In this document: positions 44,758-52,644 of the stretch, piece by piece
How the letters are laid out: each line of letters begins with the position of its first letter
Numbering within the stretch: the first letter of the stretch is position 1
Source of the DNA: Kitasatospora sp. CB01950
GTDB taxonomy: Bacteria > Actinomycetota > Actinomycetes > Streptomycetales > Streptomycetaceae
Direction: 5' to 3'
NCBI RefSeq assembly: GCF_001905465.1
Contig: NZ_LISX01000004.1
Coordinates: forward strand, 62,001 to 126,000
DNA length: 64,000 nucleotides
Program-made: the position numbers and the translations under genes
The notes under the pieces: model-generated
The model's input: only the letters and a program-made list of their open reading frames with translations
Databases searched by the model: none
What the model was told of the DNA's origin: nothing

Positions 44758-45699
44758 TCAGGGGGCGAGGCGGACGGGGAGCTCCCGGAGGGCGTCGCGG
44801 AGGGCGGCGGCGAAGCGGTCGTACTCCGGGGTGCGGGCGGAGCCGGGGCGGTGGGCGAGGCCGATGCGGCGGCCGGGGGTGGGGGCGGCGAAGCGGACGG
44901 CGGCGAGCCGGTCGGTGCGCCCGGTTTCGACGTCGAGCGCGGTGGCGGGGAGCAGGGTGACGCCGAGGCCGCCGGCGACGAGTTGGACGAGGGTGGAGAG
45001 TCCGGCGGCGCGGGTGCTTCCGCCGGAGGCGTCGGCGCCGACCTCGCGGCAGATGTCGAGTGCCTGGTCGCGCAGGCAGTGGCCTTCTTCCAGGAGCAGC
45101 ACGTCGAGGTCGAGCAGGACGTCGCGCGGTACGTCGACCCGTCCGGCGAGTTCGTGCTCGGGCGGCACGATCAGCACGAAGTCCTCGTCGAACAGCGGGA
45201 TTTCGGCCACCGGGACGCCACCGCCGGCGGGCAGTGCGAGCAACAACAGATCGAGTCGTCCGGTGGCGAGGCCGTCGAGCAGCGAGGGGGTGCGTTCCTC
45301 GTGGACGTGGAGTTCGAGGTCGGGGTAGGTGTCGCGGACGAGTCGCAGCACGGCCGGCAGCAGGTAGGGCGCGACGGTGGGGATGACGCCGAGGTGGAGC
45401 GGCCCGGTGAAGGGGCGGCGGGCGGCTTCGACCTCTTCGGTGAGGGCGTGCAGCGCGGAGAGCACCTCGCGGGCGTGGACGGCGACGCGTTCGCCGAGCG
45501 GTGTGATCATGACGCGGCGGGTGGTGCGTTCGACGAGTTGCGCGCCGAGGCTCTCCTCCAGGGCGGCGACCGCGCCGGACAGTGCGGGTTGGCTGGTGCC
45601 GATCGCGGCGGCGGCCTCCCGGAAGTGCAGGTGTTCGGCGACGGCGGTGAAGGCCCGCAGCTGGGAGACGGTGGGGGTGCGTTGCGTATGGTGCTTCAC
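44758..45699 (-). CDS. oxyR: LysR-type peroxide regulator OxyR
   Basis: 313 aa. The winged helix is at residues ~8-67 (VSQLRAFTAVAEHLHFREAAAAIGTSQPALSGAVAALEESLGAQLVERT). The effector domain carries the redox pair Cys208 and Cys217 (GHCLRDQALDIC), which form a disulphide with H2O2, then GLSTLVQLVAGGLGVTLLP. The GTG at 45699 has AGGAAG upstream. It is divergent from ahpCD, with several palindromes between them, the standard actinobacterial autoregulated peroxide switch. Confidence 0.95.
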   Translation of the reverse strand: MKHHTQRTPTVSQLRAFTAVAEHLHFREAAAAIGTSQPALSGAVAALEESLGAQLVERTTRRVMITPLGERVAVHAREVLSALHALTEEVEAARRPFTGPLHLGVIPTVAPYLLPAVLRLVRDTYPDLELHVHEERTPSLLDGLATGRLDLLLLALPAGGGVPVAEIPLFDEDFVLIVPPEHELAGRVDVPRDVLLDLDVLLLEEGHCLRDQALDICREVGADASGGSTRAAGLSTLVQLVAGGLGVTLLPATALDVETGRTDRLAAVRFAAPTPGRRIGLAHRPGSARTPEYDRFAAALRDALRELPVRLAP

Positions 45700-45753
45700 G
45701 GTGCGCTTCCTGCGTGGTCCGGGTACTGCGTCCAGTGTGCCGCACTGATCGGG

Positions 45754-45838
45754 ATTGCCTATCAGGCAATGCGGTAGATCCGATTTCACTGATCAGTGGG
45801 GCCTGTGCGACGCTGGGGATTGTCCGCAATTCGGACAA
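45754..45838. promoter_or_regulatory. oxyR-ahpC intergenic palindromes
   Basis: Three perfect palindromes: ATTGCCT-ATC-AGGCAAT (45754-45770), CACTGATCAGTG (45787-45798) and TTGTCCG-CAATT-CGGACAA (45820-45838). The first has the ATAG/CTAT-like half-site look of LysR operators (GCCTATCAGGC). They lie between the oxyR start (45699) and ahpC start (45867), so they probably carry OxyR sites and both promoters. Confidence 0.75.
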
Positions 45839-45866
45839 CCCTCATCTCAACCCTTGGAGTAACGAC

Positions 45867-46418
45867 GTGCTGACGATCGGCGACAAGTTCCCCGAGTACG
45901 AACTCAACGCCTGCGTTGACCTCGACGCCGCGAACGCCTTCGCCGAGATCAACCACAAGTCCTACGAGGGCAAGTGGCGCGTGGTGTTCTTCTGGCCCAT
46001 GGACTTCACCTTCGTGTGTCCGACCGAGATCGCCGCGTTCGGCAAGCTGAACGAGGAGTTCGCCGACCGTGACGCCCAGATCCTCGGCGTCTCCGGCGAC
46101 TCGGAGTACGTGCACCACGCGTGGCGCAAGGACCACAAGGACCTGCGCGACCTGCCCTTCCCGATGCTGGCCGACATCAAGCACGACCTGATGCGCGCCT
46201 GTGGCGTCGAGGGCGAGGACGGCACCGCGCAGCGCGCCGTGTTCATCGTCGACCCGAACAACGAGATCCAGTTCGTCATGGTGACCGCCGGCTCCGTCGG
46301 CCGTAACCCGAAGGAGGTCCTGCGCGTGCTGGACGCCCTGCAGACCGACGAGCTGTGCCCGTGCAACTGGACCAAGGGCGAGGACACCCTCGACGCCCAG
46401 GCCCTGCTGGTCGGCTGA
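45867..46418 (+). CDS. ahpC: alkyl hydroperoxide reductase AhpC (2-Cys peroxiredoxin)
   Basis: 183 aa cytoplasmic peroxidase. The peroxidatic Cys51 is in FTFVCPTE and the C-terminal CxC pair Cys164/Cys166 (DELCPCNW) is the resolving site, as in the actinobacterial type that uses Ahp[37 protein letters not shown] and [15 protein letters not shown] are intact. The GTG at 45867 has GGAG 8 nt upstream. ahpD follows after 5 bp. Confidence 0.97.
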   Translation: MLTIGDKFPEYELNACVDLDAANAFAEINHKSYEGKWRVVFFWPMDFTFVCPTEIAAFGKLNEEFADRDAQILGVSGDSEYVHHAWRKDHKDLRDLPFPMLADIKHDLMRACGVEGEDGTAQRAVFIVDPNNEIQFVMVTAGSVGRNPKEVLRVLDALQTDELCPCNWTKGEDTLDAQALLVG

Positions 46419-46423
46419 TCCCG

Positions 46424-46954
46424 ATGGCTCTCGACGAACTCAAGGCCGCCCTGCCGGACTACGCCAAGGACCTGAAGCTCAACCTGGGCTCGGTCATCGG
46501 CAACTCGGACCTGCCGGAGCAGCAGCTCTGGGGCACCGTCCTCGCCTGCGCGATGGCGACCGGCTCCCCGGCCGTGCTGCGCGAGCTCGAGCCCGAGGCC
46601 AAGTCGCACCTGTCCGCGGAGGCCTACCAGGCCGCCAAGGGCGCCGCCGCGATCATGGCGATGAACAACGTCTACTACCGGACGCTGCACCTGCTCTCCG
46701 ACAAGGAGTACGGGACGATGCGCGCCGGTCTGCGGATGAACATCATCGGCAACCCGGGCGTCGACAAGGTCGACTTCGAGCTGTGGTGCTTCGCGGTCTC
46801 CGCGATCAACGGCTGCGGCCAGTGCCTCGACTCGCACGAGGGCGTGCTGCGCAAGGCCGGTGTCGAGCGCGAGGTCGTCCAGGCCTCCGTGAAGATCGCC
46901 GCCACCGTCCAGGCCGTCGCCTCGGTGCTGGACGCCGAAGCGCAGCTGGCGTAA
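46424..46954 (+). CDS. ahpD: alkyl hydroperoxide reductase partner AhpD
   Basis: 176 aa, carboxymuconolactone decarboxylase fold. The redox CxxC is Cys131-Gly-Gln-Cys134 with proton-relay His138 ([10 protein letters not shown]). AhpD recycles AhpC with lipoylated proteins. The ATG at 46424 is 5 bp after the ahpC stop, so the pair is cotranscribed. A 24-bp perfect hairpin follows. Confidence 0.96.
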   Translation: MALDELKAALPDYAKDLKLNLGSVIGNSDLPEQQLWGTVLACAMATGSPAVLRELEPEAKSHLSAEAYQAAKGAAAIMAMNNVYYRTLHLLSDKEYGTMRAGLRMNIIGNPGVDKVDFELWCFAVSAINGCGQCLDSHEGVLRKAGVEREVVQASVKIAATVQAVASVLDAEAQLA

Positions 46955-46960
46955 CGACAG

Positions 46961-47010
46961 CGAAAGGTCCGCCCGCGGAAGGGAACTCCCTTCCGCGGGC
47001 GGACCTTTCG
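46961..47010. terminator. strong bidirectional terminator between ahpD and the AI-2E transporter gene
   Basis: A perfect 24-bp inverted repeat has arms at 46961-46984 and 46987-47010. With a 4-nt loop about 23 bp pair. It separates two convergent genes and ends in CTTTCG / CGAAAG. Confidence 0.93.
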
Positions 47011-47020
47011 GCGTTCCCGG

Positions 47021-48472
47021 CTACTGCTTGCGGGCCGCCTCGATCGCCTGGAAGACCTGTTGCCCGGCTGCGTTGCGCTGCCTCAGGTGTCCGGTGACGG
47101 TGTTGGTGACGGCGATCAGCGGCACCGCCACGATCGCGCCGGCGATGCCGCCGATGATGGAGCCCGCGGCGACGCCGAGCACCACGGCCAGCGGGTGCAC
47201 CCGCACCGCGCGGCCGAGGATCAGCGGCTGCAGGATGTGGCCCTCCAACTGCTGGACGGCGACCAGCACCGCCAGCGCGATCAGCGCCTTGACCGGTCCG
47301 ACGGTGACCAGCGCGATCAGCACCGCGATGGTGCCGGTGACCAGCGCGCCGACCAACGGCACGAACGCGCCCAGGAAGATGATCACCGCGAGCGGCATCG
47401 CCATCGGCACGCCGAGCAGCTGGAGACCGATGCCGATGCACAGCGCGTCGATGAAGGCGACGATCACGGTGCCGCGGACGTAGGCGGTCAGCGTGGTCCA
47501 GGCCTTGGGCCCGGCGCCGGCCATCGCGTACCGGGAGTGCCGGGGCAGACCGCGCAGCATCCAGCTCCAGATCCGGGCGCCGTCGTAGAGCAGGAAGAAC
47601 GTGGTGAAGGCGGTCAGCGCGATGCCGGTGAGCACCTCGACGGCGATGCTGACGCCGGTGAAGCCGGCCGAGGTGAGCTGGTCGGAGTTCTTGCCGATGG
47701 ACGTGGTGATCTGGTTGGTGAAGCTGTCGAGCTGGTCCTGCGTGAGGTGGAACGGCCCGGTGACCAGCCAGTCGCGCAGCTGCCGGACACCGTCCTGGGC
47801 CTTGACGGTGACCCGGTCGAGGTTGGTGGACACCTGCCAGAACACGAACCAGCCGACCAGCCCGATGCCGGCCAGGCCGGACAGGAAGGTGCCGGCGGCC
47901 GCCACCGAGCGCGGGACGCCGTGCCGGCGCAGCCAGGAGACGGTGGGCTCCAGCAGTGCGGAGATCAGCAGCGCGGCAAGGGCCGAGAAGGCGACCAGCC
48001 GCAGCGTGTCGATGACCCGGAACACCACGTACAGGGCGACGCCGAGCAGCAGCAGGCGCCAGGTGGACTCGGCGGCGACCCGCAGCGTCCACGGCACGGC
48101 GTCCACCGGGTTGGCGGGCCGGCCGGGCGGGGCGCTGCCGGCCGGCTGTTCGGTGCTGTGCGGGGCGCGCGGGGGCGGCACGGTCTCCTCGGTCCGCACG
48201 GGCGCTCCTTCCGGGGGTGCGACGGCGAGGGCCCGACCACCGTCGGCCGGGGCGCCGGCGCCGTGTTCGGCGAGTTGGCGGGCGGTCTGTTCGGCGGTGC
48301 GCCGGGCGGCCCGCTCGGCGGCGAGTTCGACGGCCTGTTCGGTGGCGAGCGCCTGCGCCTCGGCCGAGATGGCGGCGCGCCGGCGGCGTTCCGCGGCGGC
48401 GAACAGGCCGGCCGCCACCGCCCCTATCTTGGCGAGGCCGCGCCAGCGGCCGCCGCTCGTCTCTTCCGTCAC
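47021..48472 (-). CDS. AI-2E family transporter (TqsA/YdgH-like permease)
   Basis: 483 aa integral membrane protein. The N-terminal ~115 residues are cytosolic, Ala/Glu/Arg-rich and likely helical, then Pro-rich. About eight membrane spans follow (LLLLGVALYVVFRVI; ALAALLISALLEPTVSWLRRHGVPRSVAA; GIALTAFTTFFLLYDGARIW; and the C-terminal conserved PLAVVLGVAAGSIIGGIAGAIVAVPLIAV). The family exports small molecules; AI-2 itself is unlikely here. The start is a GTG at 48472. Confidence 0.88.
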   Translation of the reverse strand: MTEETSGGRWRGLAKIGAVAAGLFAAAERRRRAAISAEAQALATEQAVELAAERAARRTAEQTARQLAEHGAGAPADGGRALAVAPPEGAPVRTEETVPPPRAPHSTEQPAGSAPPGRPANPVDAVPWTLRVAAESTWRLLLLGVALYVVFRVIDTLRLVAFSALAALLISALLEPTVSWLRRHGVPRSVAAAGTFLSGLAGIGLVGWFVFWQVSTNLDRVTVKAQDGVRQLRDWLVTGPFHLTQDQLDSFTNQITTSIGKNSDQLTSAGFTGVSIAVEVLTGIALTAFTTFFLLYDGARIWSWMLRGLPRHSRYAMAGAGPKAWTTLTAYVRGTVIVAFIDALCIGIGLQLLGVPMAMPLAVIIFLGAFVPLVGALVTGTIAVLIALVTVGPVKALIALAVLVAVQQLEGHILQPLILGRAVRVHPLAVVLGVAAGSIIGGIAGAIVAVPLIAVTNTVTGHLRQRNAAGQQVFQAIEAARKQ

Positions 48473-48867
48473 TGCCCCGGTCTCCCCCGCGTTCGTCCAC
48501 TGCGCGGCCGCGGGTCGCGCGGCCGTCGGTGAGGAACGCTACCTGCCGTCGGGGGCGCCGGTCGCGGGGGTATCAGCGACCGCTTCCCGGAGATTTCCGG
48601 CAAATCCCACCAATCATCCTGTTTCGCCCGCCGGGGTCGGGGAAGGGGCCAGGCAGACCACCTGTCCGCGGACCGGCCGGGAGCGGAGAGACCAGGACCC
48701 GCTCCGCTCCCCCGCGTCCGCACCAGGCCGCGCCGTCCGCTGCGCACTGGTCAGCGCCGCCCGGGCGGCACGGCCCGTCAGCTGTCTCGCGGCAGCACGA
48801 AGGGCCCCGTTCTCGACCGTGCGAGAGCGGGGCCCTTCCGTGCGAGCTGTGGGCAGGCCGGGCAGGC
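48473..48867 (-). other. 395-bp region with a terminator and no supported gene
   Basis: This lies between the transglycosylase stop (48868) and the AI-2E gene start, both on the minus strand. It contains the hairpin at 48800-48837 and presumably the AI-2E promoter in 48480-48620. I see no credible coding frame. Confidence 0.5.
48800..48837 (-). terminator. terminator after the transglycosylase gene
   Basis: 16-bp arms AAGGGCCCCGTTCTCG (48800-48815) and CGAGAGCGGGGCCCTT (48822-48837) with one G-T pair, loop ACCGTG. Confidence 0.85.
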
Positions 48868-49542
48868 CTAGTACCAGTGGTGGGACTGCCAGAACGACCA
48901 GGCGCCGCAGGGGCTGCCGTAGCGGCTGTTCATGTAGTTCAGGCCCCACTTGATCTGGGTCTCGGGGTTGGTCCGCCAGTCCGCGCCGGCCGAGGCCATC
49001 TTGGAGCCCGGCAGCGCCTGGACCAGGCCGTAGGCGCCGGAGGAGGCGTTGGTGGCGGTGTAGTCCCAGCCGCTCTCGCGCTTCACGATCTGGCTGAAGC
49101 ACTGGAACTGGTTGCTGTCGCCGACGATGCGCAGCGCCATTTCCTGGACCGAGCCGGGGCTGACGGTGGCGAGCACGCTGCGGGCGGAGGCGCGGTTGGC
49201 CTCTTCCTTCGCACGCTTCTCCTCGACCGCCTTGGCGGCCTTCTCCGCGTCGGCCTTCGCCTGGGCGTCGGCTGCGGCCTTCTGCCGGGCCGCCTCTTCC
49301 GCGGCCTTCTTGGCGGCGGCGTCGGCGGAGACCTGCTGGGCGTTGGCCTGACGGTTGATGCCGTCGCTGACGTTCTGGGCCTGTGCACCGGTGGGCGCGT
49401 CGGCGAGCAGGGTGGCGCTCGCGACGTCGACCGTCTGAACGGTCTTGCCCTCACTGCCAGAGGCCGCACCCACGACAGCACCGACGGCGGTCACCGCGGT
49501 GGCGGAGGCGACAGCGACTCCCCGGACCGAGATCCGAGTCAC
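48868..49542 (-). CDS. secreted transglycosylase-like protein with coiled-coil
   Basis: 224 aa. A signal peptide (VTRISVRGVAVASATAVTAVGAVVGAAS) is followed by an Ala/Lys/Glu-rich coiled-coil (~65-130) and a C-terminal lysozyme-like SLT domain ending WSFWQSHHWY. The catalytic Glu is in KRESGWDYTATNASSGAYGLVQALPGSKMA. It would cleave peptidoglycan in the wall. The GTG at 49542 has AAGGA six nt upstream. The ~400-bp upstream region has no gene and may hold a long leader. Confidence 0.88.
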   Translation of the reverse strand: MTRISVRGVAVASATAVTAVGAVVGAASGSEGKTVQTVDVASATLLADAPTGAQAQNVSDGINRQANAQQVSADAAAKKAAEEAARQKAAADAQAKADAEKAAKAVEEKRAKEEANRASARSVLATVSPGSVQEMALRIVGDSNQFQCFSQIVKRESGWDYTATNASSGAYGLVQALPGSKMASAGADWRTNPETQIKWGLNYMNSRYGSPCGAWSFWQSHHWY

Positions 49543-49950
49543 ATGGTTTCCTTCCAGCGTCGCCCGGCGTGTGACCGTCCGGGCGCATATCTGCCCCCTG
49601 GTCACTGGCCTCCGTAGAGCTCTGGTCACGGGAGGCGCTGGCTCGGCCGTCCCCCCGGGCGGGCCCGGAGCGGCGGTGGAATCGAGCGGCGTACGGCCTT
49701 TCGGTGTTCAGTTTTCCGCCCGCCGACCGGAGTTGGCGGGTGTGGTATTGCCGTACGCGGGGCCTGACAGAACCCTCACCATGCCGCACGCGATGGTGTC
49801 TACGCAATTCCCTGTGCCGTGGCGGATCTCACAAACTTTCCCACCAGGGAGTTTGGCGAACGGTCCGTCGAGAGGCCGTCAGCAGTGCTGACAGCGAAGG
49901 GGCCTGACGGTAGGTGTCAGGCCCCTTTGCCCCGGTACGTCCGGTTATGC
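49543..49950 (-). other. 408-bp leader/intergenic region upstream of the transglycosylase gene
   Basis: This gene-free stretch separates phoH and the transglycosylase gene (both minus). It contains the phoH terminator at 49897-49927 and probably the transglycosylase promoter. Because cell-wall hydrolase genes of streptomycetes are often controlled by a ydaO/c-di-AMP riboswitch, I looked for that motif's conserved segments and did not see them. Confidence 0.5.
49897..49927 (-). terminator. terminator after phoH
   Basis: Perfect 12-bp arms AAGGGGCCTGAC (49897-49908) and GTCAGGCCCCTT (49916-49927) with a 7-nt loop, 23 bp beyond the phoH stop. Confidence 0.85.
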
Positions 49951-51282
49951 CTACGGCTGGATGTCCTCCAGCATCTCGGTCACCAGCGCGGCGATCGGCG
50001 AGCGCTCCGAACGCGTGAGCGTCACGTGGGCGAACAGCGGGTGCCCCTTCAGCTTCTCCACCACCGCGACCACGCCGTCGTACCGGCCGACCCGCAGGTT
50101 GTCCCGCTGGGCGACGTCGTGGGTGAGCACCACACGGGAGTTCTGGCCGATCCGGGAGAGCACCGTGAGCAGCACGTTGCGCTCCAGCGACTGCGCCTCG
50201 TCCACGATCACGAAGGCGTCGTGCAGGGAGCGCCCGCGGATGTGGGTGAGCGGCAGGACCTCCAGCATGCCGCGGGAGATGACCTCCTCGATCACGTCCT
50301 GGGTGGTGACGGCGGAGAGGGTGTCGAACACCGCCTGCGCCCAGGGGCCCATCTTCTCGGCCTCGCTGCCGGGCAGGTAGCCGAGTTCCTGGCCGCCGAC
50401 CGCGTACAGCGGGCGGAACACCATCACCTTGCGGTGCTGGCGGCGCTCCAGGACGGCCTCCAGGCCGGCGCACAGGGCGAGCGCGGACTTGCCGGTGCCG
50501 GCCCGGCCGCCCATCGAGATGATCCCGATCTCCGGGTCGAGCAGCAGGTCGAGGGCGATCCGCTGCTCGGCGCTGCGGCCGCGCAGGCCGAACGCCTCGC
50601 GGTCGCCGCGGACCAGCCGGACCCGGCCGTCGGAGGCCACCCGGCCGAGCGCGCGGCCGCGTTCGGAGTGCAGCACCAGGCCGGTGTGGACCGGGAGTTG
50701 CTCGGCGCCGTCGACGGCGAGCGCGTGGTCCTGGCCGGCGAACAGCTCGTCCACCTGGTCGGCGGGGACGTGCAGTTCGGTCATGCCCGTCCACCCGGAG
50801 GTGATCGCCAGCTCGGCCCGGTACTCCTCGGCCAGCAGGCCGACCGAGCTCGCCTTGATCCGCAGCGGCAGGTCCTTGGAGACGACGGTGACGTCGTAGC
50901 CCTCGGCCTGCAGGTTGCGGGCGACCGCGAGGATTCGGGTGTCCGCCTCGCCGCCGCCGGCCCGGTAGCCGGCCGGCAGGATCGACAGGTCGGAGTGGTT
51001 CAGCTCGACCCGGATGCTGCCGCCCAACTCCCCCACCGGGATCGGCTCGTCGAGTCGGCCGTGGCGGATCCGGTAGTCGTCCAGCAGGCGCAGCGCCTGG
51101 CGGGCGAAGTAGCCGAGTTCCGGGTGGTGCCGTTTGGCCTCCAACTCGGTGACCACCACGACCGGGAGGACGACCTCGTGCTCCTCGAAACGCGTCATGG
51201 CGAGGGGGTCGGCCAGGAGCACGCTGGTGTCGAGGACGTACGTGCGCCGGTCAGGTGTCCGGCGGCTCTTGGAACTGACCAC
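49951..51282 (-). CDS. phoH: PhoH family ATPase with N-terminal PIN domain
   Basis: 443 aa. An N-terminal PIN RNase domain ([45 protein letters not shown]) precedes a PhoH RNA helicase/ATPase domain with Walker [13 protein letters not shown] and Walker [15 protein letters not shown] and then [19 protein letters not shown]. This fused PhoH2 layout is a probable RNA-degrading ribonuclease-helicase. The gene starts at 51282 and lies 233 bp downstream of uppS on the same strand. Confidence 0.93.
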   Translation of the reverse strand: MVSSKSRRTPDRRTYVLDTSVLLADPLAMTRFEEHEVVLPVVVVTELEAKRHHPELGYFARQALRLLDDYRIRHGRLDEPIPVGELGGSIRVELNHSDLSILPAGYRAGGGEADTRILAVARNLQAEGYDVTVVSKDLPLRIKASSVGLLAEEYRAELAITSGWTGMTELHVPADQVDELFAGQDHALAVDGAEQLPVHTGLVLHSERGRALGRVASDGRVRLVRGDREAFGLRGRSAEQRIALDLLLDPEIGIISMGGRAGTGKSALALCAGLEAVLERRQHRKVMVFRPLYAVGGQELGYLPGSEAEKMGPWAQAVFDTLSAVTTQDVIEEVISRGMLEVLPLTHIRGRSLHDAFVIVDEAQSLERNVLLTVLSRIGQNSRVVLTHDVAQRDNLRVGRYDGVVAVVEKLKGHPLFAHVTLTRSERSPIAALVTEMLEDIQP

Positions 51283-51515
51283 TAGCCCTCCAGAGCGGGT
51301 GACCCGACGTCACCCGCGGCCCACCGGTCCCCGCGGCCCCGCTGGCCGGGGGGACGGTCTGGAGGGAGTCTTCCCAGGCGAGGAGGCCCGCATTCGCGCC
51401 GGAGCGAACGGCAGGAACACAACCGATGAACGTTTTCGTGTCTGCCGGACGGGTATGGGGAATTGACCGGCTGCCGATGCCCGTCCCCTTGCCGACAAAG
51501 GGAGTTGAGCGCGCG

Positions 51516-52310
51516 TCAGCGACCCAGCCGCCGGTTGCGCAACTGGTAGTCGCGCAGCGCCCGCAGGAAGTCGACCTTGCGGAAGGCCGGCCAGTAGGCC
51601 TCGCAGAAGTAGAACTCGCTGTGCGCGGACTGCCAGAGCAGGAAGCCGGACAGCCGCTGCTCGCCGGAGGTGCGGATCACCAGGTCCGGGTCGGGCTGGC
51701 CCTTGGTGTACAGGTGCTCGGCGATGTGCTCGACGTCGAGGATTTCGGCCAGTTCCTCGATCGAGGTGCCGCGTCCGGCGTGCTCCTGGAGCAGCGAGCG
51801 GACGGCGTCGGCGATCTCCTGCCGGCCGCCGTAGCCGATGGCGACGTTGACGGTGAGCCCGTCGATGTGCGCGGTCTGCTGTTCGGCGCGCTTGAGCACC
51901 TCGGCGGTGGGCGCGGGCAGCAGGTCGAGCGCGCCGACCGGGTGGACCTTCCAGCGGCCGGCGTCGACCAGGCCCTGGACGGCGTCCTCGATGATGCCGA
52001 GCAGCGGGACGAGTTCCTCGGCGGGGCGGGCCAGGTTGTCGGTGGAGAGCATCCACAGGGTGACCACCCGGACGTCGGTCTCCGCGCACCAGCCCAGGAA
52101 CTCGCTGATCTTGTCGGCGCCGCGCTGGTGGCCGTACGCGGTGGTGCCGCCGGTGGCCTTGGCCCAGCGGCGGTTGCCGTCCAGGATCACGCCGATGTGG
52201 TGCGGGGTGTTGGCCAGGTGCACCTCGACCCGGCGGCCGTACAGCCGGTAGGCCCTGTCCAGCAGGGTGCGCAGTCCCGGCGTGCGCTCCACCACATCGC
52301 GCAGACCCAT
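51516..52310 (-). CDS. uppS: isoprenyl diphosphate synthase (UppS family, cis-prenyltransferase)
   Basis: 264 aa. Conserved: GVILDGNRRWAKATG (catalytic Asp and Arg), YGHQRGADK, LWMLSTDNLARP, INVAIGYGGRQEI-equivalent VNVAIGYGGRQEIADAV and RTSGEQRLSGFLLWQSAHSEFYF. It condenses IPP onto a short allylic diphosphate to give a Z-polyprenyl carrier for wall polymers. GGAGGGG lies 9 nt before the ATG at 52310. The extra N-terminal ~35 codons of the open frame are not used. Streptomycetes often have two such genes, so this may be the short-chain (Z-FPP) type. Confidence 0.93.
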   Translation of the reverse strand: MGLRDVVERTPGLRTLLDRAYRLYGRRVEVHLANTPHHIGVILDGNRRWAKATGGTTAYGHQRGADKISEFLGWCAETDVRVVTLWMLSTDNLARPAEELVPLLGIIEDAVQGLVDAGRWKVHPVGALDLLPAPTAEVLKRAEQQTAHIDGLTVNVAIGYGGRQEIADAVRSLLQEHAGRGTSIEELAEILDVEHIAEHLYTKGQPDPDLVIRTSGEQRLSGFLLWQSAHSEFYFCEAYWPAFRKVDFLRALRDYQLRNRRLGR

Positions 52311-52644
52311 CGTGAACGGCCCCTCCGTGCTGATTGCTCCGGGTGCGAAATCCCTGCGGCAGCCTACTCCGCCCGGCATTACCGGAGGTAAAACCGCAGG
52401 TACCGGTCTTGTCACAGTGGGCGCACGGGGCGGGATACGGAACGGTCTCCGAATCCTTAAACGGTCCCTAAACCGGATTCCGGGTCTTGACGCTTGCCAT
52501 TGGTCTAGTCCAGCGTGTGGTCAGCACCACAGCGGACCACCCCCACAGCGGAGCCGCCGCGACCCCCACCGCGGCGGCTCTCCCTTCCCCCGCCACGTCT
52601 GCTTCCCCCACACCCCTCCCCCATCTCCTGTTCTGGAGCCTGTC
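52311..52644. promoter_or_regulatory. uppS-chitinase divergent regulatory region
   Basis: 334 bp between divergent genes. Apart from the DasR-type site, it holds TTGACG at 52487-52492 and GAATCC (52451-52456) / GGATTC (52475-52480) as a 6-bp inverted repeat in an AT-richer patch. The last 100 bp before the chitinase ATG are C-rich leader. Confidence 0.6.
52499..52514 (+). promoter_or_regulatory. DasR-responsive element (dre-like) at the chitinase promoter
   Basis: ATTGGTCTAGTCCAGC closely matches the dre consensus ACTGGTCTAGACCAGT (12 of 16 positions by eye), the binding site of the GlcNAc-sensing GntR-family repressor DasR. It begins 7 bp after a TTGACG -35-like element and lies 131-146 bp before the chitinase start. 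Confidence 0.75.

Noticed and set aside
48868..49542. Resuscitation-promoting factor identity for the secreted lysozyme-like protein
   Set aside because: The C-terminal domain and its ending (WSFWQSHHWY) match SLT-type transglycosylases; the Rpf-specific N-terminal lysozyme-like segment is not seen.
49543..49900. Possible ydaO/c-di-AMP riboswitch in the transglycosylase leader
   Set aside because: Expected from the gene type, but the conserved stretches I know for the streptomycete version are not visible on the minus strand.
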